Positions 1 through 12,375 of a DNA stretch of 64,000 nt are shown here, one piece after another (position 1 is the first letter of the stretch; each line of letters opens with the position of its first letter). Location: the NCBI GenBank assembly GCA_025765595.1, contig JAIVFH010000070.1:1-64000 (forward strand), in the 5' to 3' direction. The notes beneath the pieces are model-generated. The model worked only from the letters and a program-made list of their open reading frames with translations. It did not search any database and was not told the origin of the DNA. Position numbers and translations under genes: made by a program. Source of the DNA: Obelidium mucronatum (Eukaryota > Chytridiomycota > Chytridiomycetes > Chytridiales > Chytriomycetaceae).

Positions 1-2877
1 ATCTAAAATTTATGTTGTTGATGATTCTCTTCAATATATGTTTTTGAAACCAACTTTTGAGAATTGTCTGATTTGTGCTAAGCATAAAATGACACGCACA
101 GAAATTTATTCTACAAACAATCCTGCAACACACACTGGTGGTAGACTTCATGCAGACATTATCCACCTGGATGATTCATCTCCGGATGATGATTCCTATT
201 GGTTATGTATTGTCGATGAATTCACGCGATGGATTTCCATTTATCTTTTGGAATCTAAAAGCGACGCATGTTCTACAATGCGCCAACACATTGGCAAATT
301 TGAACGCGACCACAATGTACTTGTGGGGGAAATACGTTCTGACACTGCAGAACTGATGACAACCCAATGGTTTATTGATTTTTGTTCTAAACGCATCAAT
401 AAAATTGAGTTGACTGCATCTCCTCCTTATGTTAAAGAATTCAACGGTCTTGTAGAACGTACAGTTCGTACTTTAAAAGGTATGACTGAGTGCTTACTCT
501 CACAAAGTAAACTGCCGCGTGAGTATTACTACGTACGCGCTGTTTATGCAGCGTTTTGAAGAACATGTTGTTTCATCCTTACCTGAAAGGAACACCATTC
601 TTTGCGCTCTTTAAAAGACACGCTGACACTAAGAACGCACGCGTTTTTGGTTCCCTTGCAAGCATTCTTATCTTTGATGAACAACGCTCAAGGAGAAATG
701 TTATTGAAAAGTCTGAACTTGGTGTATTTCTTGGTTACAAAGGAATTGACAGTCAAGTTTACTTAGTAGAAAACTATCGGACAGGTAAAGTTGACCAGTT
801 ACGTCACGTTATCGTTCATGATGCCATTCACCTTGGTATGAATCCTCAAGATTCCACTCTTGAGTTAGCTGAGGCCAGCTATCCGCTTGATTTGTTAGAC
901 ACTTCAGGAATGTCTAATTCGAGTCTTGAACCTGAACCACAATCTTCATCGCTGCCACGTGATGAGGATTTATCGGAAAAATTGGATTCCAAGGGTTCGG
1001 ATTCAGACGAAGAATCCTTGCCGGATTGGGAAGCTAATGACTTTGATATTGCAAAAGCAGTAAAACTGTCACTGCTAGACTCTAGTTCACCCCTATTGTT
1101 TTTCTTACGTGATCACCTTGCCAAGTTTACTTGGGTAACTCCGGCCCCGAGCCCGGTGCCTACACAGATTTGGAGAAAAGAGAACTTGCCTCAGATCCCA
1201 AACACTGTCGAGGAGGCCATGGCAGACCCAGTCTTTGCTGCCTATTGGTTAGCTGCCATGATACGTGAATACAACGAACTCATGAATAATGAGACTTGGA
1301 CAGAAACTGTCTTACCGGAAGGCGCTCGCCTTATGTCAGGCAAGTGGGTTTTGCTTTCAAAATTTCTGCCAAGGGAATTTTGGAACGTTTTAAAGCCCGC
1401 TGGGTTGCACGCGGATTTTCCCCAAGTCAAGAATCTTGATTATTTCAAAACTTACTCACCTGTTGCGCGAACAGAGACTATTCGGTTTCTTATTGCTTTC
1501 GCAGCGATCACAGGTAAATTTGTTTTCGAAGTGGATGTCCCAAACGCATTTGTACATGGTGAAACAGATACGCAACTGTATCTAGAAATGCCGCATGGGT
1601 TTAGAAAAGTCAATATACATGGGCAAGTAATTGTCTGTAGGCTTGACAAGTCTCTTTACGGGATTCACCAAGCCTCGCGTATTTGGTTTGAAACTCTCAT
1701 CAATTTTCACAAATCTCTTGGGTTTGAGTCTGATCCTGCTGACATTTGTCATCTAATCAAAACTCTACCTCCTAAGGAGCCGAACGGCCCGAGAACACTT
1801 TACAAATGGCTAGTCATGTTGACGACTTGCTTTACATTACTGAAGATAAAGTTGAAGCTGAATTTCAATTAATGAAGCTGAACCAACGCTTTGGTAAAGG
1901 TAAGCAGGGACCCGCTGAATGGTTTCTCAAAGTGGAGATTGTTCAATTTGAAGATTCTACGTGGATTGGTCAACCAATTTACACGAAGCAAATTTTAACG
2001 TTAGCGGGACTAGAAAATTCTACTGACACGGCACCAAATCCGATGACCAGGAACTGGAAACATGACGATACGTTAGGTTTTCTTAATGTTGCTGAGTCCG
2101 CAGCATATTGATCTGTGGTCATGTGCTTACTATACTTAGCAGGGAAGACTCGTCCCGATCTTTCTTGTAGTATTGGCATTCTTTCACAATACCAGACTCA
2201 ACCTACCAACGGGGACATGAAAGCGCTGAAACGCGTTCTTCTATATCTCAACGGTACGCGCGATTTGGGAATTTGTTACCAGAAACCAGGTAATGAAATC
2301 TTACGCGTTGACGGGGGAAAGTATTTCCTAAATGATCCTACACTACGACCAATCTGCTACGCAGATGCAAGCTTTGCTGAAGCTAAAGGACGCGCTTCTA
2401 GAACAGGCATTGTTATTCTCTTCGCTGGCGCTGCAATCATGTGGCAGTCAAGGAAACAGACTACTGTTGCTTTGTCATCCACTGAAGCAGAACTCATTGC
2501 GCTCTCTGAAGCCATACGCGAGATTATCTGGCTATTGCAGCTTATGAAATCTTCGGGTATTTCTGGTCAAGATCATATTGTTATTAAACAAGATAACACG
2601 TCAAGTATTCTCATCGCTAATGAGGAAGGTCAACATCAACGTATTAAACATATGGACGTGAAAGATAAGAACTTAAACTACCACATTAACAACGGCACAG
2701 TGGTCCTTGAGGACACTCAGACCGAACAAATGTAGGCTGATTTCTTAACGAAAGCAGTTGGGCCTACTGAACATCAAGAGGCGACATTCAATCTTGGGTG
2801 ACAAAGTTTGGCTATGTTGCAAGAAGTCAAATCTTCCACCCCACCCCGAAACGCAGCCAAGTAATATTGCGGGGGAA
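1..2877 (+). mobile_element. Ty1/copia retrotransposon A, 3' part, decayed
   Basis: Internal region of a copia-type LTR retrotransposon that enters from the left edge. The order integrase, reverse transcriptase, RNase H is the Ty1/copia order. The coding sequence is broken into pieces in different frames. A purine-rich tract (gcgggggaa) at about 2869-2877 directly precedes a TGTTGAATATT sequence that looks like the start of the 3' LTR. A second, internally deleted copy of the same family lies at 43922-44819, which confirms that this is a repeated element. It is certainly a copia relic; the left boundary lies outside the window. Confidence 0.93.
38..2735 (+). pseudogene. copia A pol remnant (integrase, RT, RNase H)
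   Basis: Four open pieces in order: 38-559 (integrase core, with VDEFTRW, a D in SDTAE, and the NGLVERTVRTLKG segment carrying the catalytic Glu), 556-1872 (integrase C-terminal part, acidic linker, start of RT with VDVPNAFVHGE and SLYGIHQA), 1806-2111 (RT second half, SHVDDLLYI in place of the usual YVDD) and 2115-2735 (RNase H with ADASFAEAKG and LSSTEAEL). Breaks: a frameshift at about 550, a frameshift at about 1800, an in-frame TGA at 2109-2111 and a TAG just before the usual ADFLTKA end motif. The copy at 43922 reads CAA where this one has the TGA, so the stop is secondary. The element is not autonomous. Confidence 0.9.
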
Positions 2878-3000
2878 TGTTGAATATTACGCATAAAGAT
2901 ACAATATCACTTGCACTACTTAACAGAGATTATAAATAAACTATAAGTTGTACGGATTGAATAATTCAACCCGAATCTTTATTGTTAGAATAAAAGGAGT
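2878..3000 (+). repeat. probable 3' LTR start of copia A
   Basis: Begins with TG right after the polypurine tract and contains an AT-rich TATA-like stretch (attataaataaac) near 2930. The right end could not be placed because no matching 5' LTR is in the window; the end coordinate is a guess. Confidence 0.45.
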
Positions 3001-3764
3001 TTCCGCGATTTGATCCTGGGGCATAACGCTCTCAAAGCCAGCGCCTTGACCGCTGCACCAAGTACATCTTTCCTGCATGCTTTTCAAACCAAAACACCAT
3101 AATACATCGGCCGTGCGCTGCCGAGATTAAGGGACGCCTTAACCAGAGATGGGTTATGCTTTTGGACCTTGGCGGCATGTGGTTTATCAGCTGCTCACAT
3201 GTAGAAAGATGAAGACATTTTGTAAATGCAACCTTTATTATTGAGTATTAACGCCGTCAGACGGCGATAAATTTCCCCTTCACTAATTTCCCCCAATTGG
3301 AAATCGCCATGTCAAGTTGATGCACCGCCTCAATGGGCAAATGGGATACGAGGTTTTCAACCTCAACAGGTCTCAATGGGACCATGTAATTCTTGACTCT
3401 GAGCTAATGAGTCTGTACCCTAACTCTTACCCTATTCTCTCCAGGTTTCAATGGGCCCGTGTAAAGGACTAAAGCAACAGTAAAACGCTATAAAAGCGGA
3501 GTCTGTGGCAGGGAAAAAGACAACAACTTGCCTCCTGAGAAACAATCAACCACATAAAGCTTACATTAGCTCGCCGCAAATCAACATGTTATCCTCCTGG
3601 GTTACCGGAGGCAATAAACTTTAAAATTAAAAAAAAAACCCTAACCATAAAACTTTCCGGAGAAACCCTAACTCTCCCCCACCTCCCCCATGAGTAAAGA
3701 ACCCTAAAACCAGCAGATATATTACGGTGTTTTGGTTTGGAAGACATACGGGAAAGATGTATTA
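3001..3764. other. non-coding stretch with CCCTAA motifs
   Basis: No ORF or RNA gene recognised. Between 3630 and 3710 there are three isolated AACCCTAA-like motifs in C-rich DNA. They resemble telomeric repeat units but are not in tandem. Confidence 0.4.
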
Positions 3765-6700
3765 TTAATTTTCAGTCACAAATTTTAAAGTAAATATTAT
3801 GCTTTCACTATTCAATGTTCTCCGCTTTTTAAGCTCTTCTCCACCATCAGTAAGAGTTTTGTCATTAACATACAGAAAGCACTGCGTTGATTCGAATAAG
3901 AAAACAGCATTGATTGTCTTCTTTTCTGTATCAAAAGATCCAACTGGGAAGATTGCAAAGTTGTGGAGAATATCGTGCTTTGGAAAAAGGCCACACACAG
4001 ATCCTGGATTCATTTGATAAACATCCAAGTTCCTAGGGGTCGCATTTTTTCTTGTTTTGCTCTTGCCACTTTCATCAATTACTTTATAGTTGTAAAATCC
4101 TGGAAATTTGAATTGAATTTCATTCTCCGGCTCTGCCATGAATTTGATTGGAATATGTCGTTCATCCTCGGAAGGTATCCCTCCCATACATCCATAGTTT
4201 ACATCATCAGCAAGATGAATTGTGAACTCTTCATCCTTGAAGCATTTGTGATTATCCTTCTTCTCCCTGCCACAAGTGCCACAAACATTGAGAATATGTG
4301 TTGTAATGTAATGGTCTTTAAAAGCCCTGCCCACAGGATAAGTGCCGTTGCATTTATGGCAAGTGACTACCTTCTGACAAACTTGCAGATGCTTCAAAAA
4401 ATCTGAGTAATGTTTCAAGTGGACCATGCAACCATCGTTTGTGCAAGTAAAGTCTTGGCATTCGTATAGTAAATGGCTAGTCAATTCCATTTCATCTTCA
4501 AAGCATTTTCCACAATTGAGGCAACTTTGTTTGGCATAATGATTTTCATACCAATGGGAATTGTATTCGTGCAATGGGATGGTTGTGGGTTGGTTGGAAC
4601 TGCAATCCTTGCACTCAATGACAGCATCATCACAATCATACAAGAAATGCTTTCGAAAGTCTTTCAATAGCACTTGTTTGTTGCACAAGCAACTCTTTTT
4701 GAATTGGAAATCATTCCCACATTGGTATTTCCGCCGTGTCCTAGAATCACAACGAACCATAAATTGGGGGCAGTCCTTTCCCCAATGCAAAACCAAATGT
4801 TTCATACTGGAAAATGATGGTTGTTTACAATATTTGCATGCCAGTACAGCAGACTGGTCTGTTTGCACGACTTGCTCATTGGCAAACCGTGCCAAACTCA
4901 ACAGCCTCAAATCTTTGCTCCTTCCAAACATGGCTGCCATTTCTGTGGGAGTAAATCTCTCTATTTGATTTCCTTGAGTAAATTGGGATGGGTTGCGCAC
5001 GTGGGCTAAACTAGGAGTCTGCTTTTCAAAATAAGGATGGAAAAATTGGAAGTGTGCTAGTTCGTCCTTCTTTTGGTACTGATGGTTGGGATTTTTTGGG
5101 CAGATGATTTCTTGCGTACATTCCGTCTGTAAATGTTGATTAACTGATTTTTTGTCCATTCCCTGTAGCTTTTTGTGGCACTGATAGCAACTAATTTTTC
5201 GAGATTTGCATTCTGTATGTTGCATTAAAATTTGCAGCAACAATATCTCTGAAAATACCTGATGATCCAGCATGTTTCATTATTGATGAGAGGTGTATCT
5301 GTTCATTACAGCCATCGTTCCAACACTTTATCTCAATTTTTGGACAAAGCTCCTCCTGGTGACTGTTTCTATCTCCACAAAGCCCACACTTAAAGCAACC
5401 CATCAAATGATCTTTCATTTTCGGTTTGGAAACTAGAGTCATGCAAAGTTTGCAATACTCGGGTGGCAAACACTCAGGGTATAAAGACATGTCATGGTCC
5501 TTTGGTAACATGCATCGGCGGAAGAACTTAAGTATTTCTTTCTGATTATTTTTGTATTCGTCGTCAAAAAAGCGAAAGTTACTGCAGTAAATCTCCTTGG
5601 TTGTATCTATCGACAAGCTGTGGTTGAAATCTATATCGGAAACAAGGAATTAAATATGCAAATTATTTGAATCAATGGAAGTAACTAATTCATACTGTTT
5701 TTGAAGGGCGTGACTTCCTCCTTGATAAGGGATGAGATATTTTCAAATTTCTTCATCTCTGCTTCAGTCAGATATGTTTTCATGTTTTTTTGAAGATCTT
5801 CCTTGATTTCTTCACTTTCAGTTGCTTCAGATAGTTTTCTGCAAAACTCATGTGCTGCAGTTTGCAAATTTTTAATTTTTTCCAACACTTTCTCAGATAT
5901 TGACCCTGCATTTGTGTTTCCGCCTTTATCTTTGTCTCCATCACTCTTTTGTAGTTTAGAAAACAAGAAACGAGCCAAGGAGCCAATCAAGTCCTTGAAG
6001 TCAATTTTACAGGAGAATTCGTTGGATTGCCCACACAATGTCACTGCCAAGGCAAGCTCAATGAAAGCAGTATCCCTGTCAAATGCGCATCCTGCATAAA
6101 TTTTTGTAACATCAAAAAGACTAGCAACTAATTTAGTCATAACATTTGAGATCCAGTTGATTGCCTGGTTGGCTGCATCAACTATAGCTGATGCCAATCG
6201 GACTAAGCCCTCGGCAATAGTCTGGAAAAATGCAATAAATGGATCTGCGCTTTTTCCTTTTTTCAGTTCCTCCTTAGCATTGTTGAGTTTTTCTGTAGCA
6301 TCGTCCAAGAACTTTGTGGCCACTTCGGTGACTGCCTCCAACAGGGTTTGAGCCATTCCCTTCTTGCGTGTTTCGTCGCTGATTAATTGAGTATATTCTG
6401 CATTTTCTTCAATTGTTAGATTTTTCTTTCGAACGAGGTCGTTCAGTCTCTTCTCATCATTCATGCAAGCTGTGGTATATATGCCATATTGCGCCTCAAG
6501 TTTGAGCTCTTTACCGTCAATCAGAACATTTCCAAAGACAGTTAGCTTGTTGAAAATTTGTATATCTACTGCAATTGACCACATTTTCTTGTCTGAATCA
6601 ATGCATACGTTGCATGTTCCTTCAATGATATCAAACAACTTAATACCAAGCTTCATATCCAGGTTTAAGGCTGTTTTTATCCCTAGAGTGAGGTGAAAGT

Positions 6701-9700
6701 CAAGTTTGAATGGCCGTGTCAAGTCCCTATTCCCAGAATCATCCAATCCACACAAGACTAACGCGGGCCACTTAATGGGTCCCACCTCTGCTTTTAATGA
6801 TGCGCAAGTTTCTTTTCCGAGAAGTAAATACCCAGCTATCTCCACTGTATCTCCAAGAATTGCCCCATGTGTTGACACAACAACTCCGGTGTTCCCTTCC
6901 TTACAAACCATCTCCGCATCAGATTTGAATTTAATTAATGCTAAAAATGCCGAGTCCTCCAAGCGTGGCGCTTTTGCATGTTTGATTGTCTTTGTAAACT
7001 CTTTGAACTTCATTTGACTTTGCAACACTTCAAGCCCAACCTTGCTCACTGTCAGTTTCAAGAGCAAGTACAAATGATTGATATTCAGAATATCGTCCAT
7101 CCAATCAATTGAGCGTATGCTAATTGAACTCTGGTTTCTTTCATCTCTCGCCTTGCACTTGAGGAAAATTCGAACCAATGAAGTCAAACCAAAGTTTTCG
7201 ATACCAAAATAGAGCATGGACGGAGATCCGTTTTCAATTAGGAAAGACCCGGCAATATTCTCGACCTTGGAACCCACCGATTCATTTGATGCCCGAAGAT
7301 CCAAGTGTATAACGGCGCTGAATTGGAATGAAAACCCGGTTTTTCTGCCCATCTTGGCCTCAATTTCAGCATAGCCCAACGAAATCCAATTGAAATTATT
7401 CCCTAATATTGATCCCAAACAAACCCCATCCCCAGCTCCCTCAACACCCGCACCCAGAGTCAGCGCCGGAGAGTTAAAATTTAACGAAGCTCCAATTCTG
7501 GCCGTGAGCCATAGTATTGACTGGCCTTTCCCATTGGCTGATTCTTGGTAGCAGTAAAACTGGAACTTTCCAGTGAGATCAACTCGATTCTCATCGATTT
7601 TCAATCCGCTTTCAAATATCACTTGATGGGACTTGTCATTTCCGCATAGGGTGCTTGAGCATGCATGAACTGCGATGTTCCATGGATCAGGAAATTCCGC
7701 CACCATATCTATAACAGTTCCCACCAACTTGAGAAAATCCCAAACATTATTTTTTTGAAATTTTAGATGACCAGATATATTAAATCGAGTTGGCGTCAAA
7801 GACACTTGAGCTTCTTTTAGAAAAACTTGCAAACCAATATCGGGCATAATCTCGTCATCTAAAAAGTAACGTAACAAGCTGGCCACATCGCATCCCTCAT
7901 TGCTTGTTGATTTAAGTCTGATAGTTTTTTCTTCCTCTCTTTCTTTGGTTTGGGCATAACTGTCACTGTAATATAGAAGCTCAAGCTTTGCATTGCTGCA
8001 AACGAGCTTTGAGCATTTAATGTAAACAAGCTCTCCTCCTTCAAGTTTCACCGCTAGTTCTGCGTTTTTCATCAATTTTTTCAAGCATTCAAGAACTGGG
8101 CTTAACCAGGTGGGGACACTAAAGAGAGTTCGAAATTCTATAGTTTGGTTTAGCATCAAGCAAAAAACATACCAAAGAACTTGCCTAAATCATAGACTGC
8201 GATATTAACTTCAAGCAAGGTTTTTCTTCCGGTTTCAAATGCGAAATTCCCCCTGACTGTCAAAATACCTGGCTTTGCGATCATAATCGAAAAACTTAAG
8301 TGAGACACATTGCTGGTAGATGGTCAGTAGATGTTTGAATTTCTTATTGCTTGTCGACTTACGCTATTTGTGTGTATAACAAGTTCTTAGCAGCGATCCT
8401 CCATTGGGGTTCAATTTTGAGGCCGCCAATGTTAGTCAAGTTTTTTTTCATAAACTCAATATTTGGAGCCTGAATGGAAATTGCCTTCGTACTGGACTCG
8501 TAGGAAAAATAAATTTCGGCATCCAAAACCCATGAGTCAGCATCAAATTTGAATAGCCCTAAGCAATTAAAACTGTACTGATTATTGAATAGTGTCAATT
8601 GAGCTCGACCAAAGGCTGAAAGTTGTCCCAATGTCAACACATCTTTTCGAAGGTCAAGAGAACAATCTGCAGAGACGGAAGCCGTCCACTTATTTCCGCC
8701 ATAAGATAGGAAGGTATGTACAGCATCCAGGGTAACCCCTGGAATGTCATGCCTTATTGCGGCGGCATATTCAACATCCAAGTACCACGTTCCATTATTA
8801 TATCCCAACTCTCCAGTAGTATCGGTATTTTGGCCGCATTTTATCTTGGCAGATAGGGTAGCAGAAGTTATTAAGCTGTCACCGTTCACCAAAATATCGC
8901 CTGCCAAATCAGCAACGTAAAATTCGTTAATTTTGAATACATTTGTTAATTCCACAGCAACTCCATAAGACCAAGACTCTCCATATCGACTAACGGTGAA
9001 GAACGCGCTTTTCAAGGCGAAAATATTTAAAAAAGGGGTGTCAGGTGGGTTAAAATCACGAGCTGAATTATCGTTGCTGCTGTCAGTTTTGTTGGTTTCA
9101 GTTTGGGTTTGAGTTCGAGCCAATCCAATTTGAAAGACTGTTAACTCCTTGTCAGAAAAGACCAGTGTACATTCGACAGCCTTGTTATAGAAAAACTGGA
9201 AGATTGTCCCCCATTTCGCAAATTCGAACCCGCAAGTGATTTGGCCGCCAGTCCAACTACACTCCTTGATGAATTCGTACGTTTCTATGCAGTTGCTCAA
9301 ACTTGTGAATTTAGATGAAGAAGGGCTTTTCAGCTCCAACGAGAAGGCAGTTACGTTGATCACTGTGTCTGTGTCTATGAATTAAATCAATGTATGTTAA
9401 TCTAAATAAGAAGCACCTCGAACAAAGCTTTCCCTGAAGATCTGTCGAAACGCGGCATTTAACAGCTCGTCAGGCAGCTGGGGTCGATCTATCGGAAGAT
9501 TCGCCAAAACACCTGGAATTTGGTCTAGAGTGATGGGTTGTTCCGAATTGAGCACCAAATTCCAACGAGATATGTTGGGCCCAAATAAACACTTCCAATT
9601 AAACTCATGTTTGACCGTGTTTATGGTTACTTGTATGGTTCCGACAGCCGATTGGTACCATCCAGTTGTTGTCCCTTTCCGCTCAAAAGATGTGACTTTG

Positions 9701-11019
9701 AAAACTCCGTCTCCATGCTGATTGACATCAGATATTTCAGTGAACCCGTATCCACTACACCAGATTTTGGGTTCGGTGTTTCCCGGAGAAGAAACTTGGA
9801 TATCGCCTGATTCCTTGACTTTGGCAGCAATATGTCCAAGCTCTTTGCCTTCTGTACGGATACCAGCAATAAAGAATTGAGGGCGGGACGTACCATTTCG
9901 TTTGTTCCAAGCAGATACCAAATCGTTTGTGCATCCCGGAATAGGGTTGGTGAGCCAGACAGAGAAATTTTGTTCCATCCTTTGCAATCTTTCAAGGACT
10001 CCTGCGTCTGGATGATAATGCCTGTTGCCATGAGAGTTGAAGATATGTTTTAATTCCTGAAAGAAATTTGTTTCGCCATTTTTCGGTTCCGGTGTAGATG
10101 AATCTGACCCGTGGTGACTTATTTTCAAGATCTGAGGGAAAATCTTATGTTTGGCCAAGTTTGCCCATAATTGTTTTTCAACATCCTTCACGAGGTCACC
10201 ACATGTAAGAAAATAAACAGGTACACCTGTTTCATTTGGCTGTACTGCAATCAAAAGTCCAAGACTGCGTCGATTTTTTGCATCAGAACTTGTTACCTTT
10301 GCTGTTGTACTATGAACAAACTCAGCATATGGATTCTCTCCCACCCCCGACCATTCAGCGCCCGCAAATTTAATGCTCGAATTCGACTTTATGACATAGC
10401 TGTTCATGGCAACAACGACCACTGCAGGAAAAGATTTGAAATCCCACACTCCAGAAAGTACCTTGAGCTCCTTTGTCAGGTTATCGGTAATACTGTCATT
10501 TAATTTCTTAACGTTTGTGCAAAGGAGATTGCGGCCGATATGAACGTCAGCCTTGATAGGCGTACTCTCTTTGATGTTCGCTTCCACCTTCGGAAAAGTA
10601 TCACCAGCCTTTTTTACCAGAGGCGAAGTCACTCCAAGCAACCTGTTTTTAGCGAGGTATTTTGAATTGAGGCCAGCGTCAGATAGACCTTGCTCTGGCT
10701 TTGTAGCGGCGTTTGTGCCAAAGAAGAACTCGTTTGTTTCATGCGCATCATAAATGGGTTGTCCGGGATCAATACAATTGAACTTGATTTCCCCTTTATC
10801 GACAATCTTTTCGGTCATCAATGTTTTGAAACCACGCCAATGATCGTCGTCGTAATGTGTCACACAAATCCAATCAAAACAGTTTGCAACCACCAGATCA
10901 AGACCGAGATCCCGTGGGCCTCCGTCAATCATTATGGCATAAGTTTTATCCAGTTTGGTGTCGCGAATACGAATCAAAGCGCAGTCTCCAGCTCCAACGT
11001 CAAGCTGATGGATGTCCAT
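3765..11019 (-). CDS. giant MBL-fold / beta-repeat / TRAF zinc-finger protein
   Basis: Seven exons (11019-9417, 9374-8363, 8312-8173, 8137-5696, 5630-5259, 5212-3765 in the main model; total 7,017 bp, 2,338 residues) whose phases all fit; introns are 35-65 bp. Residues 1-350 form a metallo-beta-lactamase fold of the ComEC/Rec2 type: LDVGAGD, IMIDGG, the metal motif THYDDDH at 54-60, and KISHHGS downstream. About residues 540-1500 are beta-strand-rich with recurring TWYLDV- and WTASVS-like strands and no family I recognise. About 1500-1860 is helical and Lys/Glu-rich. The last 600 residues hold many Cys/His pairs (CxxC...H...C) spaced like TRAF-type zinc fingers, then a short C-terminal domain. 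Metal-dependent hydrolysis is known for the MBL family; the substrate here is unknown. The start is the first ATG of the MBL domain; upstream exons are possible. The main-model exon list contains six segments. Confidence 0.75.
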
Positions 11020-11170
11020 GATAATGTTGGAATCAAGCTTCTTGTTCAAAATTTCTTCAATACTGGTGCCTGTAAGAGTTGGACGATTTTCTTTTCTCTT
11101 TCTTTCTTTCTAATTTGGTTTTTATCGAACAAAGAAATAGTTAATAAGAGAAAATTAATTCAATGTGTAC

Positions 11171-11587
11171 CTTAACATCAGAATTGTCTTTCCACTTGCG
11201 CATCTCCTTTAAAGACATTTTAGTCAAAACGTGCCAAACTGTTCATCAATATTAGCTTACAGACTCAGTTATATTGTCCAATGTGAAAAGGTTGAATTGA
11301 TTGACAAGTTTCTTAACGGCAGGTTCTGGAAATGAATACACCGTTTCTCCTTTTTTGATGCGGAGCGACTCAAGAATCCGCTCATTCAACGCTTCACGCG
11401 CCGCCTATTTTTTGTATTTTTTAATATTCTGGTGTCAAGGAAAACGTCTTGGAGTGGATCGTTGTTGCTCAAAGCCGCCGTCCCTCACAGCTTCTGCTCC
11501 GGTGTTTGATCGATTTTTTACATGTGGCATTACCTTTTCGCACGCAGGTTCGTCCTCTGGCTTCCTCTTTTTTGAGCTCTCGGCCAT
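11171..11587 (-). CDS. possible upstream exons of the MBL-TRAF gene, or a small separate gene
   Basis: An ATG at 11587 opens three short exons (11587-11534, 11404-11261, 11206-11171; 78 codons, each with GT-AG borders). They encode a Lys/Glu-rich start (MAESSKKRKPEDE) followed by a helical segment. Splicing to an acceptor at 11041 would keep the frame and enter the MBL domain two lines later in the protein, adding about 85 residues. Splicing to the stronger acceptor at 11070 would instead end after a few codons. The choice cannot be made from sequence alone. Confidence 0.45.
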
Positions 11588-12117
11588 GTTGTTTGCGATC
11601 TGAGTTGATGCGTCCTTTTTGCAAAAAGAGAATCCAATAGAATTGTCAGAAAATTTAAAATTAGTATAATAGTCTGGAACCCGGCCCTCTTTTTTCTCTT
11701 AAAATAATAAATAATGAAGAGAAACCAGACGAACCTGATCAACTACTTCGCTCCTGTGCCCGCTGCCTTCCCACAAATAGCCATATTTCTCTTCATCTTC
11801 ATTACCAACTCCTACTAAGAGATGATAAGGTAAAGAGCGCGCTGATAGACTTGTTTCAATTTCGCATATGTACGAACTGGGCGGAGGAAACAGTAAGATG
11901 CTAATAGCGTTCTGGCTTTAAAATAACACAACAGAAATGGATTGTACTTAATAAGCTCTATCTAAACATCGCACTCTGGCAGCTGATACAAGATATTTCT
12001 GAGCGCCTAAATGAATATAAAAGAGTTAAAATGTCTTTTCAATAATCTCCTCTTCCTAATGTTTACTGTATCAGGTTGGGCTGTATCGCTCGTATCATGC
12101 TCTTGAACTGTATCGTT

Positions 12118-12275
12118 GTTGTGGACGTGGATGTACTGGTACTGGTAGACGAAGTTGTGCTAGTCGAAGTGGAAGTCGATGTGGAGGTACTTGTTGACGT
12201 CGACGTGCTTGTTGAAGTTGACGTGCTGGTCGAAGTTGTACTTGTCGTACTGGATGTGCTTGTACTTGTTGTTGC
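12118..12275. repeat. low-complexity GTxGAx-type tandem repeat
   Basis: About 160 bp of degenerate hexamer-like repeat. Read on the minus strand one frame is almost only Ser and Thr, another Gln/Arg-rich; on the plus strand it reads Val/Asp/Glu. A mucin-like Ser/Thr tail of a minus-strand gene is possible, but no convincing start or exon chain was found. Confidence 0.5.
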
Positions 12276-12375
12276 TCTTTGGAGCCATCATTCATCACAG
12301 TATCGTAGTCGCTCGTTAGACCTGTGTTTTTTTCACAAAGAGGAGAATTGTCACAATTGAAAACATCAATAAAAT

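Noticed and set aside
3630..3710. CCCTAA motifs as an interstitial telomere
   Set aside because: Only three scattered units, not tandem; chance in C-rich DNA is sufficient.
12076..12360. Val/Asp-rich 94-codon ORF
   Set aside because: Translation of a simple tandem repeat; no homology or exon support.
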